51,865 bases of DNA from DATIYF01 sp035517775 (lineage in GTDB: Bacteria > Acidobacteriota > Terriglobia > Terriglobales > Acidobacteriaceae), in contig DATIYF010000060.1 of NCBI GenBank assembly GCA_035517775.1, positions 1-51,865 of the forward strand, written 5' to 3'. This document shows positions 21,925-30,991 of the stretch, in pieces; the first letter of the stretch is position 1, and the number at the start of each line of letters is the position of its first letter. The notes below the pieces were generated by a model. That model searched no databases. It was not told the DNA's origin and saw nothing but the letters and a program-made list of their open reading frames with translations. A program made the position numbers and the translations under genes.

Positions 21925-23580
21925 ATGGATGATGAAATTTTCGCGTTAGAAAGAGCGGTGCCACTTAAGCCGCAAACAGCTTTCAAGCCGTACACCGCGA
22001 AAGACGTGTTGTCGGTTGCCTTTCGGCGCCGGCGTCTGCTCATGGTCTGTGCACTGCTCACCCTGGCCGCAACCATTCTCGGGGCCTGGTTCCTGCCGCG
22101 ATATCAGGGCGAGACCAAGCTGTTGGTCATGCGCCAGCGAGTGAATCCGGTCTTATCGCCTACGCCTCAGGAAAACACGTTCACCGTGTCCGCCCTGCCG
22201 GTCGTCACCGATGAAGAATTGCGTTCAGAGGTCGAGTTGCTGAGCTCTTACGATCTGGCGCAAGAGGTGGTGCGCTCGGTCCATCCTGAGCAAAAGGGGC
22301 CGCGCAGTCCCTTCGCTTTTCTGACGGCGTGGAAGAAATGGTTCACGACCCCCCAGGAGCGCGAAGCCGCCGCCGTCGAACAACTGATGAAAGACATGGA
22401 CGTGGACGTGGCCAAGGGGAGCAACGTTATCGTCGTAACCTACAAGAACAAAGATCCGGAGGTGATCAAAGAAGTTCTGACCAGGCTGGTGCAGGTTTAC
22501 CAGGACCGGCACAAAGAAGTGGACCGCCCCTCCGGGCAATATGCTTTTTTTCAGCAACAGACGCAGCAATATAAGAACCGGCTGGACCAGGCCGAGGCCG
22601 CGCTCTCGAACTTCCCGCAGCAATATGGAGTGGTGGATCCCGCTGCGAATCGCGATCTGGCGCTGCAGAAGCTGAATGAGTTCCAGGCCAGCCTTCACCA
22701 GACCCAGGTTTCTATTTCCGACGCGCAAAGCCGGGTCCACGATCTGCAGTCGCAGCTGACCAGCACTCCAGGACGCATTACCACCGCCTTGAAGAGATCT
22801 GATAACCCTGAACTGCTGCAGCAGCTCAAGTCCACGCTGCTCAATTTGCAATTAAAGCGAGTAGAGCTTCGCTCTCAATTCCAGCCCAGCTATCGCAGCG
22901 TGCAGGAACTGGAAAAGCAGATCGCGGATACGGAGGCAGCCATCAAGGCGCAGGAAACGCAGCCGGTACAGGAAGCGACTACCGACGTGGATCCGACGCA
23001 TGCCTGGCTGACAGGAGAATTGGCCAAGGCCAGAGCGGACCTCGCCGGCCTGCGCGCGACTGAGGCGGGCCTGGTGAAGACCGTAGCCAACTACCAGGCC
23101 ACGGCCCGAGATTTCGACCAGAAAGCCATTATTCAGCATGACCTGCAACGCCAGGCCTCGTCGCAGGAAGAAGAGTATTTGATGTATCTGCGCAAACGGG
23201 AAGAGGCGCGCGTGGCCGACATGATGGATAACGACCGCATGTTCAACATCGCGGTGGCCGAACCTCCCACGGTGCCGGGGTTGCCCTCGCATTCCCCCGC
23301 TTTGTTTGCCGTGGTGATCTTTGCCTTTATGGCGCTGATGAGCTGCGCTTTGTTTTGGGCGCTCGAATACTTCGATCCAACGTTCCGCGCCCGCAACGAA
23401 GTGGAGGCCTTCCTCAACATTCCCGTACTGGCTGCAGTGCCATATCAGTTGTACGGAAGCAGCCATCGTCTGCGGCGCCGCCGTCACGCCGCCATAGCTT
23501 TGACTCCGGGGGTCCTGGGTTTGCAAGAGATAGATCTACAAGATGGCCGCCAGTCCAAAGGCCACAAGGAAACACCATGA
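21925..23580 (+). CDS. Polysaccharide co-polymerase, Wzc/GumC-type chain-length protein
   Basis: The 551-residue protein has a Wzz-type layout: an inner-membrane helix at about 39-57, a long periplasmic region with strong coiled-coil character (about 215-440) and a second helix at about 459-480, followed by the start of a cytoplasmic segment (YFDPTFRARNEVEAFLNIPVLAAVP) that is typical of GumC proteins just before the kinase domain. The kinase itself is a separate gene that overlaps the stop codon. It would set chain length and bridge the inner membrane to the OPX protein. Confidence 0.9.
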   Translation: MDDEIFALERAVPLKPQTAFKPYTAKDVLSVAFRRRRLLMVCALLTLAATILGAWFLPRYQGETKLLVMRQRVNPVLSPTPQENTFTVSALPVVTDEELRSEVELLSSYDLAQEVVRSVHPEQKGPRSPFAFLTAWKKWFTTPQEREAAAVEQLMKDMDVDVAKGSNVIVVTYKNKDPEVIKEVLTRLVQVYQDRHKEVDRPSGQYAFFQQQTQQYKNRLDQAEAALSNFPQQYGVVDPAANRDLALQKLNEFQASLHQTQVSISDAQSRVHDLQSQLTSTPGRITTALKRSDNPELLQQLKSTLLNLQLKRVELRSQFQPSYRSVQELEKQIADTEAAIKAQETQPVQEATTDVDPTHAWLTGELAKARADLAGLRATEAGLVKTVANYQATARDFDQKAIIQHDLQRQASSQEEEYLMYLRKREEARVADMMDNDRMFNIAVAEPPTVPGLPSHSPALFAVVIFAFMALMSCALFWALEYFDPTFRARNEVEAFLNIPVLAAVPYQLYGSSHRLRRRRHAAIALTPGVLGLQEIDLQDGRQSKGHKETP

Positions 23581-24341
23581 GCAAGTACTTTGAGTTGTTG
23601 CTGCAGGCAGAAAGCCAAAGCCGGCGACGCTATTTTGCTGCGGGAGTGAGTACGGGGGAGGGGACGTCACGCAAGTCGGCGCCCACACCACCGGCCCTTG
23701 AATCCGCCCGGCCGACTGACCCGCTCTGGGAACAGGTCGCAATGCTGGTGCGGCAGTTGTTTCTGCTTTCTACAGGAGTGCGCGCCGCGGTCGTCGCAGG
23801 AGTCGAGCCGGGGGACGGAAGCACCTGGATCACCGTGCAATGCGCGCGCATGCTGGCCGCCAGCGTGCAAGGCACGGTCTGCCTGGTGGATGGCAATTTG
23901 CGCGCTCCCGCTTTGCATGACTGCTTCGGCGTGGCAAAAACCCCTGGCCTGGCTGATGCTTTGACTGCGCCAGAGAACATCCGTCAGTTCGCCTACCAGC
24001 TGCCGCAGTTCCGCAACCTCTGGTTGCTACCCGCAGGCTCCTCTGCCGGGGCCGGCGCCCAGGCGGCCGGCTCGGAGCAGTTGATTCCGCGAATTACCCA
24101 ATTGCGTGCCGAGTTCGACTACCTGCTCATTGACAGTCCGCCCCTCCATCTTTACGGTGACGCCATCATGCTGGGGCGCGCCGCCGACGGCGTTGCCCTG
24201 GTGATTGCCGAGCAGGGCACCCATCGCGAGAGCGCTCGCCACGCGGTGCAACAGCTCAGCAAGGCCAACGTCCGCGTCTTGGGCGCGGTGCTCAACAAGC
24301 GCACCTTTCCCATCCCGAAGAAGATCTACGACAAGATTTGA
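23577..24341 (+). CDS. CpsD/Wzc-like BY-kinase homologue with a degenerate P-loop
   Basis: This 254-residue protein has the P-loop fold of bacterial tyrosine kinases, but key residues are changed. Walker A reads GVEPGDGSTW (75-84), with Ser82 where the ATP-binding Lys is expected. Walker A-prime reads VCLVDGNLRAP (101-111), with Asn107 in place of the second Asp. Walker B is LLIDSPP (183-189). There is no Tyr cluster at the C-terminus, only one Tyr near the end. It is probably a pseudo-kinase that regulates the co-polymerase by binding rather than phosphorylation; this is inferred. The ATG overlaps the co-polymerase stop as ATGA, which fixes the start and indicates coupled translation. Confidence 0.85.
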   Translation: MSKYFELLLQAESQSRRRYFAAGVSTGEGTSRKSAPTPPALESARPTDPLWEQVAMLVRQLFLLSTGVRAAVVAGVEPGDGSTWITVQCARMLAASVQGTVCLVDGNLRAPALHDCFGVAKTPGLADALTAPENIRQFAYQLPQFRNLWLLPAGSSAGAGAQAAGSEQLIPRITQLRAEFDYLLIDSPPLHLYGDAIMLGRAADGVALVIAEQGTHRESARHAVQQLSKANVRVLGAVLNKRTFPIPKKIYDKI

Positions 24342-26020
24342 AGTCACTGCCAGACTTTCCCAAGCCGCAAACCACCCAATTTCTCTCGGCCCCAAAAACA
24401 GGAAGTAGCCACTTCGTTCTGTCGCCGACCCAATCGAAAAGTGAGGTTGCCGTGGCCGCCAGAAACGTTCCTTTTCCCGAGCAAGTGAACCCCCCTTCCG
24501 AGGCCAAGCCAGTTGTTCTCATCGGGCGCGACCCGGGGTCTGCCCCGCCGCGCGAAGAAAATCACCTGGGGCAACCACGCTTCGGCCGCATGCCCATTCA
24601 AACCTTGGATTTTCCCCGGCACGGCTCGGTGCGGCTCAGCTTCGTGGTCACGGATCTGCTGCTCTCCGTGATGGACATGTTCGTAGTCCTAGATGTCACC
24701 GAGACGCTGTCCCGCCACGGCAGCCCCCTCAGCCGCTTTGCCGCCTGGCCGCGCGCCGTACACGCCAATGAATTTTGCGCCTTCCTGATCGTGTACTCCA
24801 TCATCACCGCCCTGTTGTGCCGGCACTTCGGCCTGTATGAAACGCAAGAGCCGCAGCCCTTGAAGCAGCGCGGCCTCTCGCTGCTGAAGGCGATTGGGCT
24901 GGCCAGCCTGCTGTTGGCAACTTTCGCCTGGCTTTCCCGGAACAGTGTGATCTCGCCCATGGAAGTAGTGGGCGCCGGCGCGCTCAACCTGATCGCCTTT
25001 GCCGGCTGGCGCCTGGCGAATCGCCAACTCGCTGAGAAGGGAATGATCGCCGCCAAGCGGATACACAACGTGCTGCTGGTGGGGAACCCGCAGGCGACGC
25101 GGCGGCTCGCCCGCTCCCTCGAACGCGACCCTTATCACCGTTACGTGGTCACCGACTTCGTAGATGTGCCCGACCAGCCGGCTAAGTTGAACAGCGCCAC
25201 CCAGGACCTGAGCCGCATTGCGCGGGCTCACTTTGTGGATGAGATCTTAATCGCCCTGCCCATGCCGCGCGATCTGGTGCTCCAACTATTGCGGCAAGCC
25301 CGCTTCAACCGCCTCGACGTAAAAGTCGTCCCTGAGCTTTATGACGAAATGGCGCAGCCCTCCGAGCCGGATTACGTGGGAAATATTCCTGTAATTCCGC
25401 TGCACCGTGAAACCGTTCCGGGCAGGGCCCTGGCCTGCAAACGCGCCATTGATGTTGTTTTGTCATTGGCGCTCCTGGCCCTCTGCGCCCCGGTTTTCCT
25501 GCTCATCGCCATCGCGATCAAGCTGGATTCGAAAGGACCGGTTTTCTACTTTTCTCCACGCGTGGGAAAGAAGGGACGCCGATTCACCTTCTACAAGTTC
25601 CGCACCATGGTCGTGGATGCGGACCAGCAAAAGGAACGCCTGCGCAAGCTGAACCAGAGATCGGGGCCGTTCTTTAAAATCAGCAACGATCCGCGTATTA
25701 CCAGAGTGGGCGCCTTTCTGCGCAAATTCAGCCTCGACGAGTTGCCGCAGCTCTGCAACGTTCTGAAGGGGGATATGAGCCTGGTGGGGCCGCGGCCGCA
25801 TCCCCTCGATGATTATGCCGCTTACCAACTCGAGCATCTGCGCCGGCTCGACGTCATGCCTGGAATTACAGGGTTGTGGCAGGTTACCGCACGCAAAGAC
25901 CCTTCCTTCGAGCGCAACCTGGCGCTGGACCTGCAATACATCGAGCATTGGTCTCCCTGGGAAGACTTGAAGATTCTTCTGCAAACCGTCCCGGCGGTTT
26001 TCCGGCCTGAGGGGGAATGA
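24338..26020 (+). CDS. Undecaprenyl-phosphate sugar phosphotransferase (WbaP/WcaJ-type)
   Basis: This enzyme should start the repeat unit by moving a sugar-1-phosphate from a nucleotide sugar onto undecaprenyl phosphate at the inner membrane. The 560-residue protein has a disordered N-terminus (1-85), about four membrane helices, a Rossmann-like central region (about 240-340) and the catalytic bacterial-transferase domain (about 365-560). That domain starts with KRAIDVVLSLALL and contains YKFRTM, LDELPQ (Asp467) and SLVGPRPHP. The TTG start overlaps the preceding stop as TTGA. Given the weak ribosome site and disordered start, an ATG at 24590 is a possible alternative. Confidence 0.9.
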   Translation: MKSLPDFPKPQTTQFLSAPKTGSSHFVLSPTQSKSEVAVAARNVPFPEQVNPPSEAKPVVLIGRDPGSAPPREENHLGQPRFGRMPIQTLDFPRHGSVRLSFVVTDLLLSVMDMFVVLDVTETLSRHGSPLSRFAAWPRAVHANEFCAFLIVYSIITALLCRHFGLYETQEPQPLKQRGLSLLKAIGLASLLLATFAWLSRNSVISPMEVVGAGALNLIAFAGWRLANRQLAEKGMIAAKRIHNVLLVGNPQATRRLARSLERDPYHRYVVTDFVDVPDQPAKLNSATQDLSRIARAHFVDEILIALPMPRDLVLQLLRQARFNRLDVKVVPELYDEMAQPSEPDYVGNIPVIPLHRETVPGRALACKRAIDVVLSLALLALCAPVFLLIAIAIKLDSKGPVFYFSPRVGKKGRRFTFYKFRTMVVDADQQKERLRKLNQRSGPFFKISNDPRITRVGAFLRKFSLDELPQLCNVLKGDMSLVGPRPHPLDDYAAYQLEHLRRLDVMPGITGLWQVTARKDPSFERNLALDLQYIEHWSPWEDLKILLQTVPAVFRPEGE

Positions 26021-27105
26021 ACGTGCCGGCGAACAGCACTCCGCTGAGCACGGAATTGCATCTTCTCTCTGGAATTGTGCTGGCCGGCGACTGCCGCCCC
26101 GCGCTCACTTACCTCACCCACGCGAGTGAGCAAAGCAGGGCTGCATTTTGCCGGGCGGCGCACCTTCATCACGTCACCGTGCGTTCATTTCGCCCGCTGG
26201 CGGAGGCAGCCTCCGCCTCTGGCGATTCGGAGCTGGCGGTTTGGGCCCGGGAAGTGCTCTCGCAGGAGGAAAGCCGCATTGCCAATGTCCTGAACTATGG
26301 CGAGGCGGTGTGCCGAGTGTTGGAAGAAGCCGGATATCCCGTCCTGGTGATCAAGTCTCTGGACCACTGGCCTGACATTGGAAACGATCTCGATCTCTAC
26401 ACTTCCGCAAGCAAAGGGGCGGTGCGTTCTTTGCTGGAGCGCAGGTTTCGAGCGGTGAGCGGCCCGCGCACCTGGGGCGATCGGCTGGCGGAAAAATGCG
26501 GTTACCGCATCACCGGTTTGCGTTCCACCATCGAAGTTCATCATGGCCGGCTGGGCCAGACGGGCGAGCACCGGGCGTTGGCTGAGCGCTTTTTAAGCCG
26601 CCGCGTACCCGCATCTTTTCTCAGCTATGCATTCATGGTCCCGGCGCCGGAGGAGCGGGTGATCGCGGCTACCTTGCAACGCATGTACCGCCATTTTTAC
26701 TTCCGCATCTGCGACGTGGCTAATACCGCCGGCCTGATCGAACGCGATGAGCTGGATTTTGCCGAACTGCATGCCGCCGCCAGCTCCGCCGGTATTCTGG
26801 CGGGAGTGAGCAGCTATCTCAGAATTGTAGCCGGCTACCTGCGGAAATATGCGCGCAGGAACCTGCATTTGCCGCCCTCCATAACCGATCAGGCGCTGTT
26901 TGACCGCGAGGTCTGGTTCGTTCGCGGGCCCTGGCTGCGAATTCCGGTGCTCGCCACCGCGCCCGCTCTTTACGCCCGGCAAATGGCGGCCACCTTCCGG
27001 CACGGAGACCTGCGCGCAACTTTCCGCCTGAGCCTGCTTCCCCCGCTCGCTTCGGCAGCCAAGCTCACCTATCTCATGACCGGCAACCATCACGGTATTT
27101 GGTAG
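26017..27105 (+). CDS. Nucleotidyltransferase-like protein (uncharacterised family) of the EPS locus
   Basis: The 362-residue protein contains a nucleotidyltransferase-type motif GNDLDLY (122-128, Asp124 and Asp126), preceded by a strand VLVIKSLDHWPDI. This matches the uncharacterised nucleotidyltransferase family (PF14907-like) often found in polysaccharide and RiPP clusters. The remainder is mainly helical, with no signal peptide and no clear membrane helix. Substrate unknown; transfer of a nucleotide or phosphate-containing group to a sugar or lipid intermediate is possible. The ATG overlaps the stop of the WbaP-type gene (ATGA), so it is translated with the initiating transferase. Confidence 0.7.
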   Translation: MNVPANSTPLSTELHLLSGIVLAGDCRPALTYLTHASEQSRAAFCRAAHLHHVTVRSFRPLAEAASASGDSELAVWAREVLSQEESRIANVLNYGEAVCRVLEEAGYPVLVIKSLDHWPDIGNDLDLYTSASKGAVRSLLERRFRAVSGPRTWGDRLAEKCGYRITGLRSTIEVHHGRLGQTGEHRALAERFLSRRVPASFLSYAFMVPAPEERVIAATLQRMYRHFYFRICDVANTAGLIERDELDFAELHAAASSAGILAGVSSYLRIVAGYLRKYARRNLHLPPSITDQALFDREVWFVRGPWLRIPVLATAPALYARQMAATFRHGDLRATFRLSLLPPLASAAKLTYLMTGNHHGIW

Positions 27106-27127
27106 ACCAAGATCAGAAGGACCTGAA

Positions 27128-28414
27128 TTGAAATCGCTCAAAAGGCTCCGCCACAGCGTTCTCCTCAAGAACACCGTATGGATGTTCCTGGGCCAGGGAA
27201 TGCGCCAGGTACTGCGCGCGGCCTACTTCCTGATCATTCCGCGCGCCCTGGGCGTCGAGCAATACGGTTTATTTGTCGGCGTCACCTCGCTGGCCGCGGT
27301 GCTCGCCCCCTATGCCAGCCTGGGGCTGGGCAACCTGCTTATCAAGAACGTCTCGCGTGATCGCAAGCTGTTCCGTACTTACTGGGGCAATTCTCTACTG
27401 ACCACGCTGGTGAGCGGCACTGCGCTCATCGCGCTCATGATGGCGGTTTCGCGTTTCTTCTTTTCCGGCCATGTTTCCTGGCTGCTGATATTTCTGGTGG
27501 GCATTTCGGACCTGCTCTTTGGAAAAATTCTGGACGTTGGAACGCAGGCCTTCCAGGCTTTTGACCTACTGGGCAAGACTGCCTGGCTAAACGTTCTGGC
27601 CAGCCTGAGCCGGGTATTTTGCGCGGTTGCGCTGGTCACGTTCTACCGCCATCCGGATGCGCTGGCATGGACCTGGCTCTACCTGCTGGCCACGGTCATC
27701 ACCACCCTGGCCGCCATCTGGTGGATCAATCACACCCTGGGTTCGCCGAAGCTTGGGTTGGAGCGCATCAGACCCGAGTTTCTCGAAGGCTGCTATTTCT
27801 CGGTCGGCCTCTCGTCGCAGAGCATTTACAACGACATTGACAAGACCATGCTGGTGCAGCTTTCAACCCTCGAGGCCGCCGGCATCTATGCCGCCGCTTA
27901 TCGCCTGGTGGATGTCGCCTTTCTGCCCATTCGCTCCATCCTGTGGGCGGCCTATCCAAACTTTTTCCGGCACGGCGCCGGCGGCGTACGAGCCAGCACC
28001 CGCTATGCGCGCAGGCTGATTCTCCGCGCCAGCTTCTGCAGCGTGCTCACCTGCCTGGCTCTGTTCTTCGGCGCCCCCATCATCCCGCATTTACTCGGAC
28101 CGGAATATGCCCGCAGCGTGGAAGCGCTGCGCTGGCTTTCTCCCCTGCCCTTGCTCAAGACGCTGCATTACTTCGTGGCAGATTCGCTCACTGGCGCCGG
28201 CCTGCAGGGGCTGCGGACCGCGGTCCAGGTAGGCATCGCGGTCTTCAACGTGCTTCTCAATCTCTGGCTTATTCCACTTTATTCGTGGCGCGGGGCGGCG
28301 TGGTCGAGCCTTGCTTCCGATGGCATGTTGGCCGTGGGCTTGTGGTCGCTCGCGTATCTGCTCTGCCGGCAGGAAAATCTCCACGCACTGGCGGCCAACG
28401 AAAACCCGGCTTAA
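27128..28414 (+). CDS. Wzx-type polysaccharide flippase (MOP superfamily)
   Basis: The 428-residue protein is almost wholly hydrophobic, with 12 or so predicted helices. The N-terminal NTVWMFLGQGMRQVLRAAYFLIIPRALG and a later YNDIDKTMLVQLSTLEAAGIYAAAYRL segment are characteristic of Wzx/O-antigen flippases. It should flip lipid-linked repeat units across the inner membrane. The TTG start at 27128 has AGAAGGA upstream with good spacing. The neighbour downstream is the O-antigen ligase/polymerase-like gene, as expected for a Wzx/Wzy pathway. Confidence 0.9.
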   Translation: MKSLKRLRHSVLLKNTVWMFLGQGMRQVLRAAYFLIIPRALGVEQYGLFVGVTSLAAVLAPYASLGLGNLLIKNVSRDRKLFRTYWGNSLLTTLVSGTALIALMMAVSRFFFSGHVSWLLIFLVGISDLLFGKILDVGTQAFQAFDLLGKTAWLNVLASLSRVFCAVALVTFYRHPDALAWTWLYLLATVITTLAAIWWINHTLGSPKLGLERIRPEFLEGCYFSVGLSSQSIYNDIDKTMLVQLSTLEAAGIYAAAYRLVDVAFLPIRSILWAAYPNFFRHGAGGVRASTRYARRLILRASFCSVLTCLALFFGAPIIPHLLGPEYARSVEALRWLSPLPLLKTLHYFVADSLTGAGLQGLRTAVQVGIAVFNVLLNLWLIPLYSWRGAAWSSLASDGMLAVGLWSLAYLLCRQENLHALAANENPA

Positions 28415-28420
28415 GGTCAT

Positions 28421-29773
28421 TTGGTGTTCAAACTTTTCGAAAAAGCGTTCGTGGTGTTTGCGCTTCTCTTCTTTGCGGGCGCGTTCACGATAATCCTGCA
28501 GCCGGATAAGCATGCCGATGACGACATGCCGCCGCCCAATTCCTCTGCCGCCGTGCTGCATCTTTACACCAAGAACAACGACGCGGACCCGACCGAGAAG
28601 AACCCGCTGAACCTGGCGCTGGAGATCGTCATCTACTCGGTTACGGCCGGCTTGATTGCCAGAAACTTGCGCTCTTACATGCGGCTGGCGTGGAAGCACA
28701 AATTGCTGTTGATCCTGCTGGCCTTCGCCGCGGTTTCGGCGCTTTGGTCGGCCGATCCGGCTTTTACCTTCCGCCGCAGCCTGGTGCTGTTCGCTTCCAC
28801 CAGTTTTGGCGTGTATGTGGGAACGCGCTTCACCATGCGGGAATTGCTGCGCCTGTTGTGCGCCACCGGCGCCGTCGCCGCGCTGGCCAGCTGCCTGGTA
28901 GTCGTGCTTCGCCCGGATTACGGCATCGCCTCCGGAGTGAACGCCGGGGCGTGGCAGGGAATTTTCGGGCAGAAGAATCCCTTCGGACGTTTCATGTCTC
29001 TCGAAGCGCTGGTTTTCGTGCTCGCTGCCTTTGTAGAAGAAGAGTGGCGCTGGCTGTACGGACTGGGGGCGCTGCTGTGCGCTGGCCTGCTCGCCATGGC
29101 CCGCGATACCACCGCCTATCTCATGTTGCCCTTTCTGCTTACCCTGATACCGTTCTTTCAGTACGTGCGCCGGCATTCCCTGGCGCGCACGGTCTTGATT
29201 CTTGCCGCCGTGGGGGCAATCCTGGCCGCGTTTGGCAGCCTGATCGTGCTCAGCCCCGATAAGATTCTGGCCGCCATGGGAAAAGACTCCAGCCTTTCAG
29301 GCCGCACCGACATTTGGGCCATGGTCTGGCAGAAAATCCTGGAGCACCCCGTGCTGGGCCATGGCTACTCCGCATTCTGGCTGGGGTGGAACGGGAAAGA
29401 TTCCTCCGATATCTGGATGGCGCTGCAATGGCCAGTTCCTCACTCCCACAACGGCTTTCTTGACCTGCTGGCAGACCTCGGTTTCGCTGGCCTATTTTTG
29501 TTTCTCGCCGGTTATATCAGCGGCTTCCGCAGCGCTCTGCGGTGCGCGCGCGCCAGCCGCACTCTGCTTGGCTTGTTTCCGCTCTTGTATTTCAGCTTCA
29601 TGATCCTGTTCAATTTTTCGGAATCCTCCATTCTCAAACAGGAAAGTGTTTACTGGGTTCTCTACGCCGCTACCTGGGTGTTGACTACCCGCTGGCTGCA
29701 GCTTGCCGTTACCGCTGCCAGCCTCGCACCTGACCGCGAGTTGGCGGGCTCTCTGGCCCCTGCCCCAGCATAG
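28421..29773 (+). CDS. O-antigen ligase/polymerase-like membrane protein (Wzy/WaaL)
   Basis: The 450-residue protein has about 10-12 predicted helices and the O-antigen-ligase family region (about 240-370). A large periplasmic loop carries SLSGRTDIWAMVWQ and HSHNGFLDLLADLG with the conserved His residues. Next to a flippase it most likely polymerises repeat units (Wzy), though ligases share this fold. The start is TTG 28421 or GTG 28424; AAGG lies a few bases before both. Confidence 0.88.
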   Translation: MVFKLFEKAFVVFALLFFAGAFTIILQPDKHADDDMPPPNSSAAVLHLYTKNNDADPTEKNPLNLALEIVIYSVTAGLIARNLRSYMRLAWKHKLLLILLAFAAVSALWSADPAFTFRRSLVLFASTSFGVYVGTRFTMRELLRLLCATGAVAALASCLVVVLRPDYGIASGVNAGAWQGIFGQKNPFGRFMSLEALVFVLAAFVEEEWRWLYGLGALLCAGLLAMARDTTAYLMLPFLLTLIPFFQYVRRHSLARTVLILAAVGAILAAFGSLIVLSPDKILAAMGKDSSLSGRTDIWAMVWQKILEHPVLGHGYSAFWLGWNGKDSSDIWMALQWPVPHSHNGFLDLLADLGFAGLFLFLAGYISGFRSALRCARASRTLLGLFPLLYFSFMILFNFSESSILKQESVYWVLYAATWVLTTRWLQLAVTAASLAPDRELAGSLAPAPA

Positions 29774-29797
29774 TTTCCGGCAACGCCGCACATTTCC

Positions 29798-30991
29798 ATG
29801 AACAAGCATACCGGCCCTGTCGTCGCAATCTACAAAGACAAAATGCTGCCGCCTTCGCAGACCTTCGTGCGCTTGCAGGCGGAGGCGCTCCAAAACTACA
29901 CCCCGCTTTACATCACTGGGGAAATCCTGCGTGACGGGCTGGCTCTTCCCCGCGAGCGCTGCCTCGTCATCAACGACGGAGGGCGGTGGGGCGCGATCAA
30001 AGAGGCGGCATTTTTGGCTTGCGGCTTTGCGCCGGGTTTCTTCCGCCGCCTGAAATCCCTACAGCCGGCCTTGATTCACAGTCATTTCGGGCCTGATGGC
30101 CTGCGAGGCAGATATCTGGCCAGGCAACTCGGTGTGCCGCTGGTCGTTACTTTTCATGGATATGACGCGACTATCGCCCTGGCCCACGCTGCCTCCCGTC
30201 GCTTTCGCAGCTATCTACGCCGCCGTCACCTGCTGAGTGACGCCGCGGTGCTCATCGCGGTTTCGCGTCACATCAAACAGCGATTGGTGGAACAAGGCTT
30301 GCCGGGTGACAAGATCGCCGTCCATTACATCGGAGTGGATCCAGAATTCTTCCAGGCCGATCTCAGTGTGCCCCGGGAGCCTATTGTTCTTTTCGTTGCC
30401 CGGCTGGTAGAGAAGAAGGGCTGCGAATATCTCATTCGCGCGATGGTCCGCGTGCAGGCGCAGTGCCCCGAGGCCCGGCTCGTCGTCATCGGGGATGGCA
30501 TTCTCCGCAGCTCTCTGGAACAGCTCGCGGCGCGCTGTGGCGTGAAGGCGGCGTTCCTGGGCGTCAAACCCATGGACGAGATTCGGCGATGGATGAACCG
30601 CGCCACAGTATTCTCCGTTCCTAGCGTGACCGCTGCGAACGGAGATCAGGAGGGGTTCGGCCTGGTTTTTGCCGAAGCACAGGCCATGGGCTTGCCGGTC
30701 GTCAGCTTTGCCAGCGCCGGCGTCAAGGAAGCGGTGGCTGAGGGCACCAGCGGCTTGCTCTCGCCCGAGCATGATGTGGAGGGCTTAGCCCGCAATATCC
30801 AGCAGTTGCTCAGTGATCCGGTTTTATGGCACAAGTTCAGCGAGGCCGGCGTCGCGCGCGTTCGCTCTGAGTTCAACGTGCACCGCCAGACCCGCACTCT
30901 GGAAGACATCTACTCTGTTGCTATAAGGGAAGCCTCGGCCGAGGCGCGCCGGCCTTCCCACGTGCAGGTTCCGGAGATGCCCACCTTATGA
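29798..30991 (+). CDS. Glycosyltransferase family 4
   Basis: The 397-residue GT-B enzyme lacks membrane helices. The acceptor-side half includes IHSHFGPDGLRGRYLA and VVTFHGYDAT; the donor half starts at about 205 with VLFVARLVEKKGCEYLI. The retaining-enzyme motif EGFGLVFAE (285-293) has both glutamates. It would add a sugar to the growing lipid-linked unit in the cytoplasm; donor and acceptor cannot be told. The GT2 gene that follows overlaps its stop codon. Confidence 0.92.
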   Translation: MNKHTGPVVAIYKDKMLPPSQTFVRLQAEALQNYTPLYITGEILRDGLALPRERCLVINDGGRWGAIKEAAFLACGFAPGFFRRLKSLQPALIHSHFGPDGLRGRYLARQLGVPLVVTFHGYDATIALAHAASRRFRSYLRRRHLLSDAAVLIAVSRHIKQRLVEQGLPGDKIAVHYIGVDPEFFQADLSVPREPIVLFVARLVEKKGCEYLIRAMVRVQAQCPEARLVVIGDGILRSSLEQLAARCGVKAAFLGVKPMDEIRRWMNRATVFSVPSVTAANGDQEGFGLVFAEAQAMGLPVVSFASAGVKEAVAEGTSGLLSPEHDVEGLARNIQQLLSDPVLWHKFSEAGVARVRSEFNVHRQTRTLEDIYSVAIREASAEARRPSHVQVPEMPTL

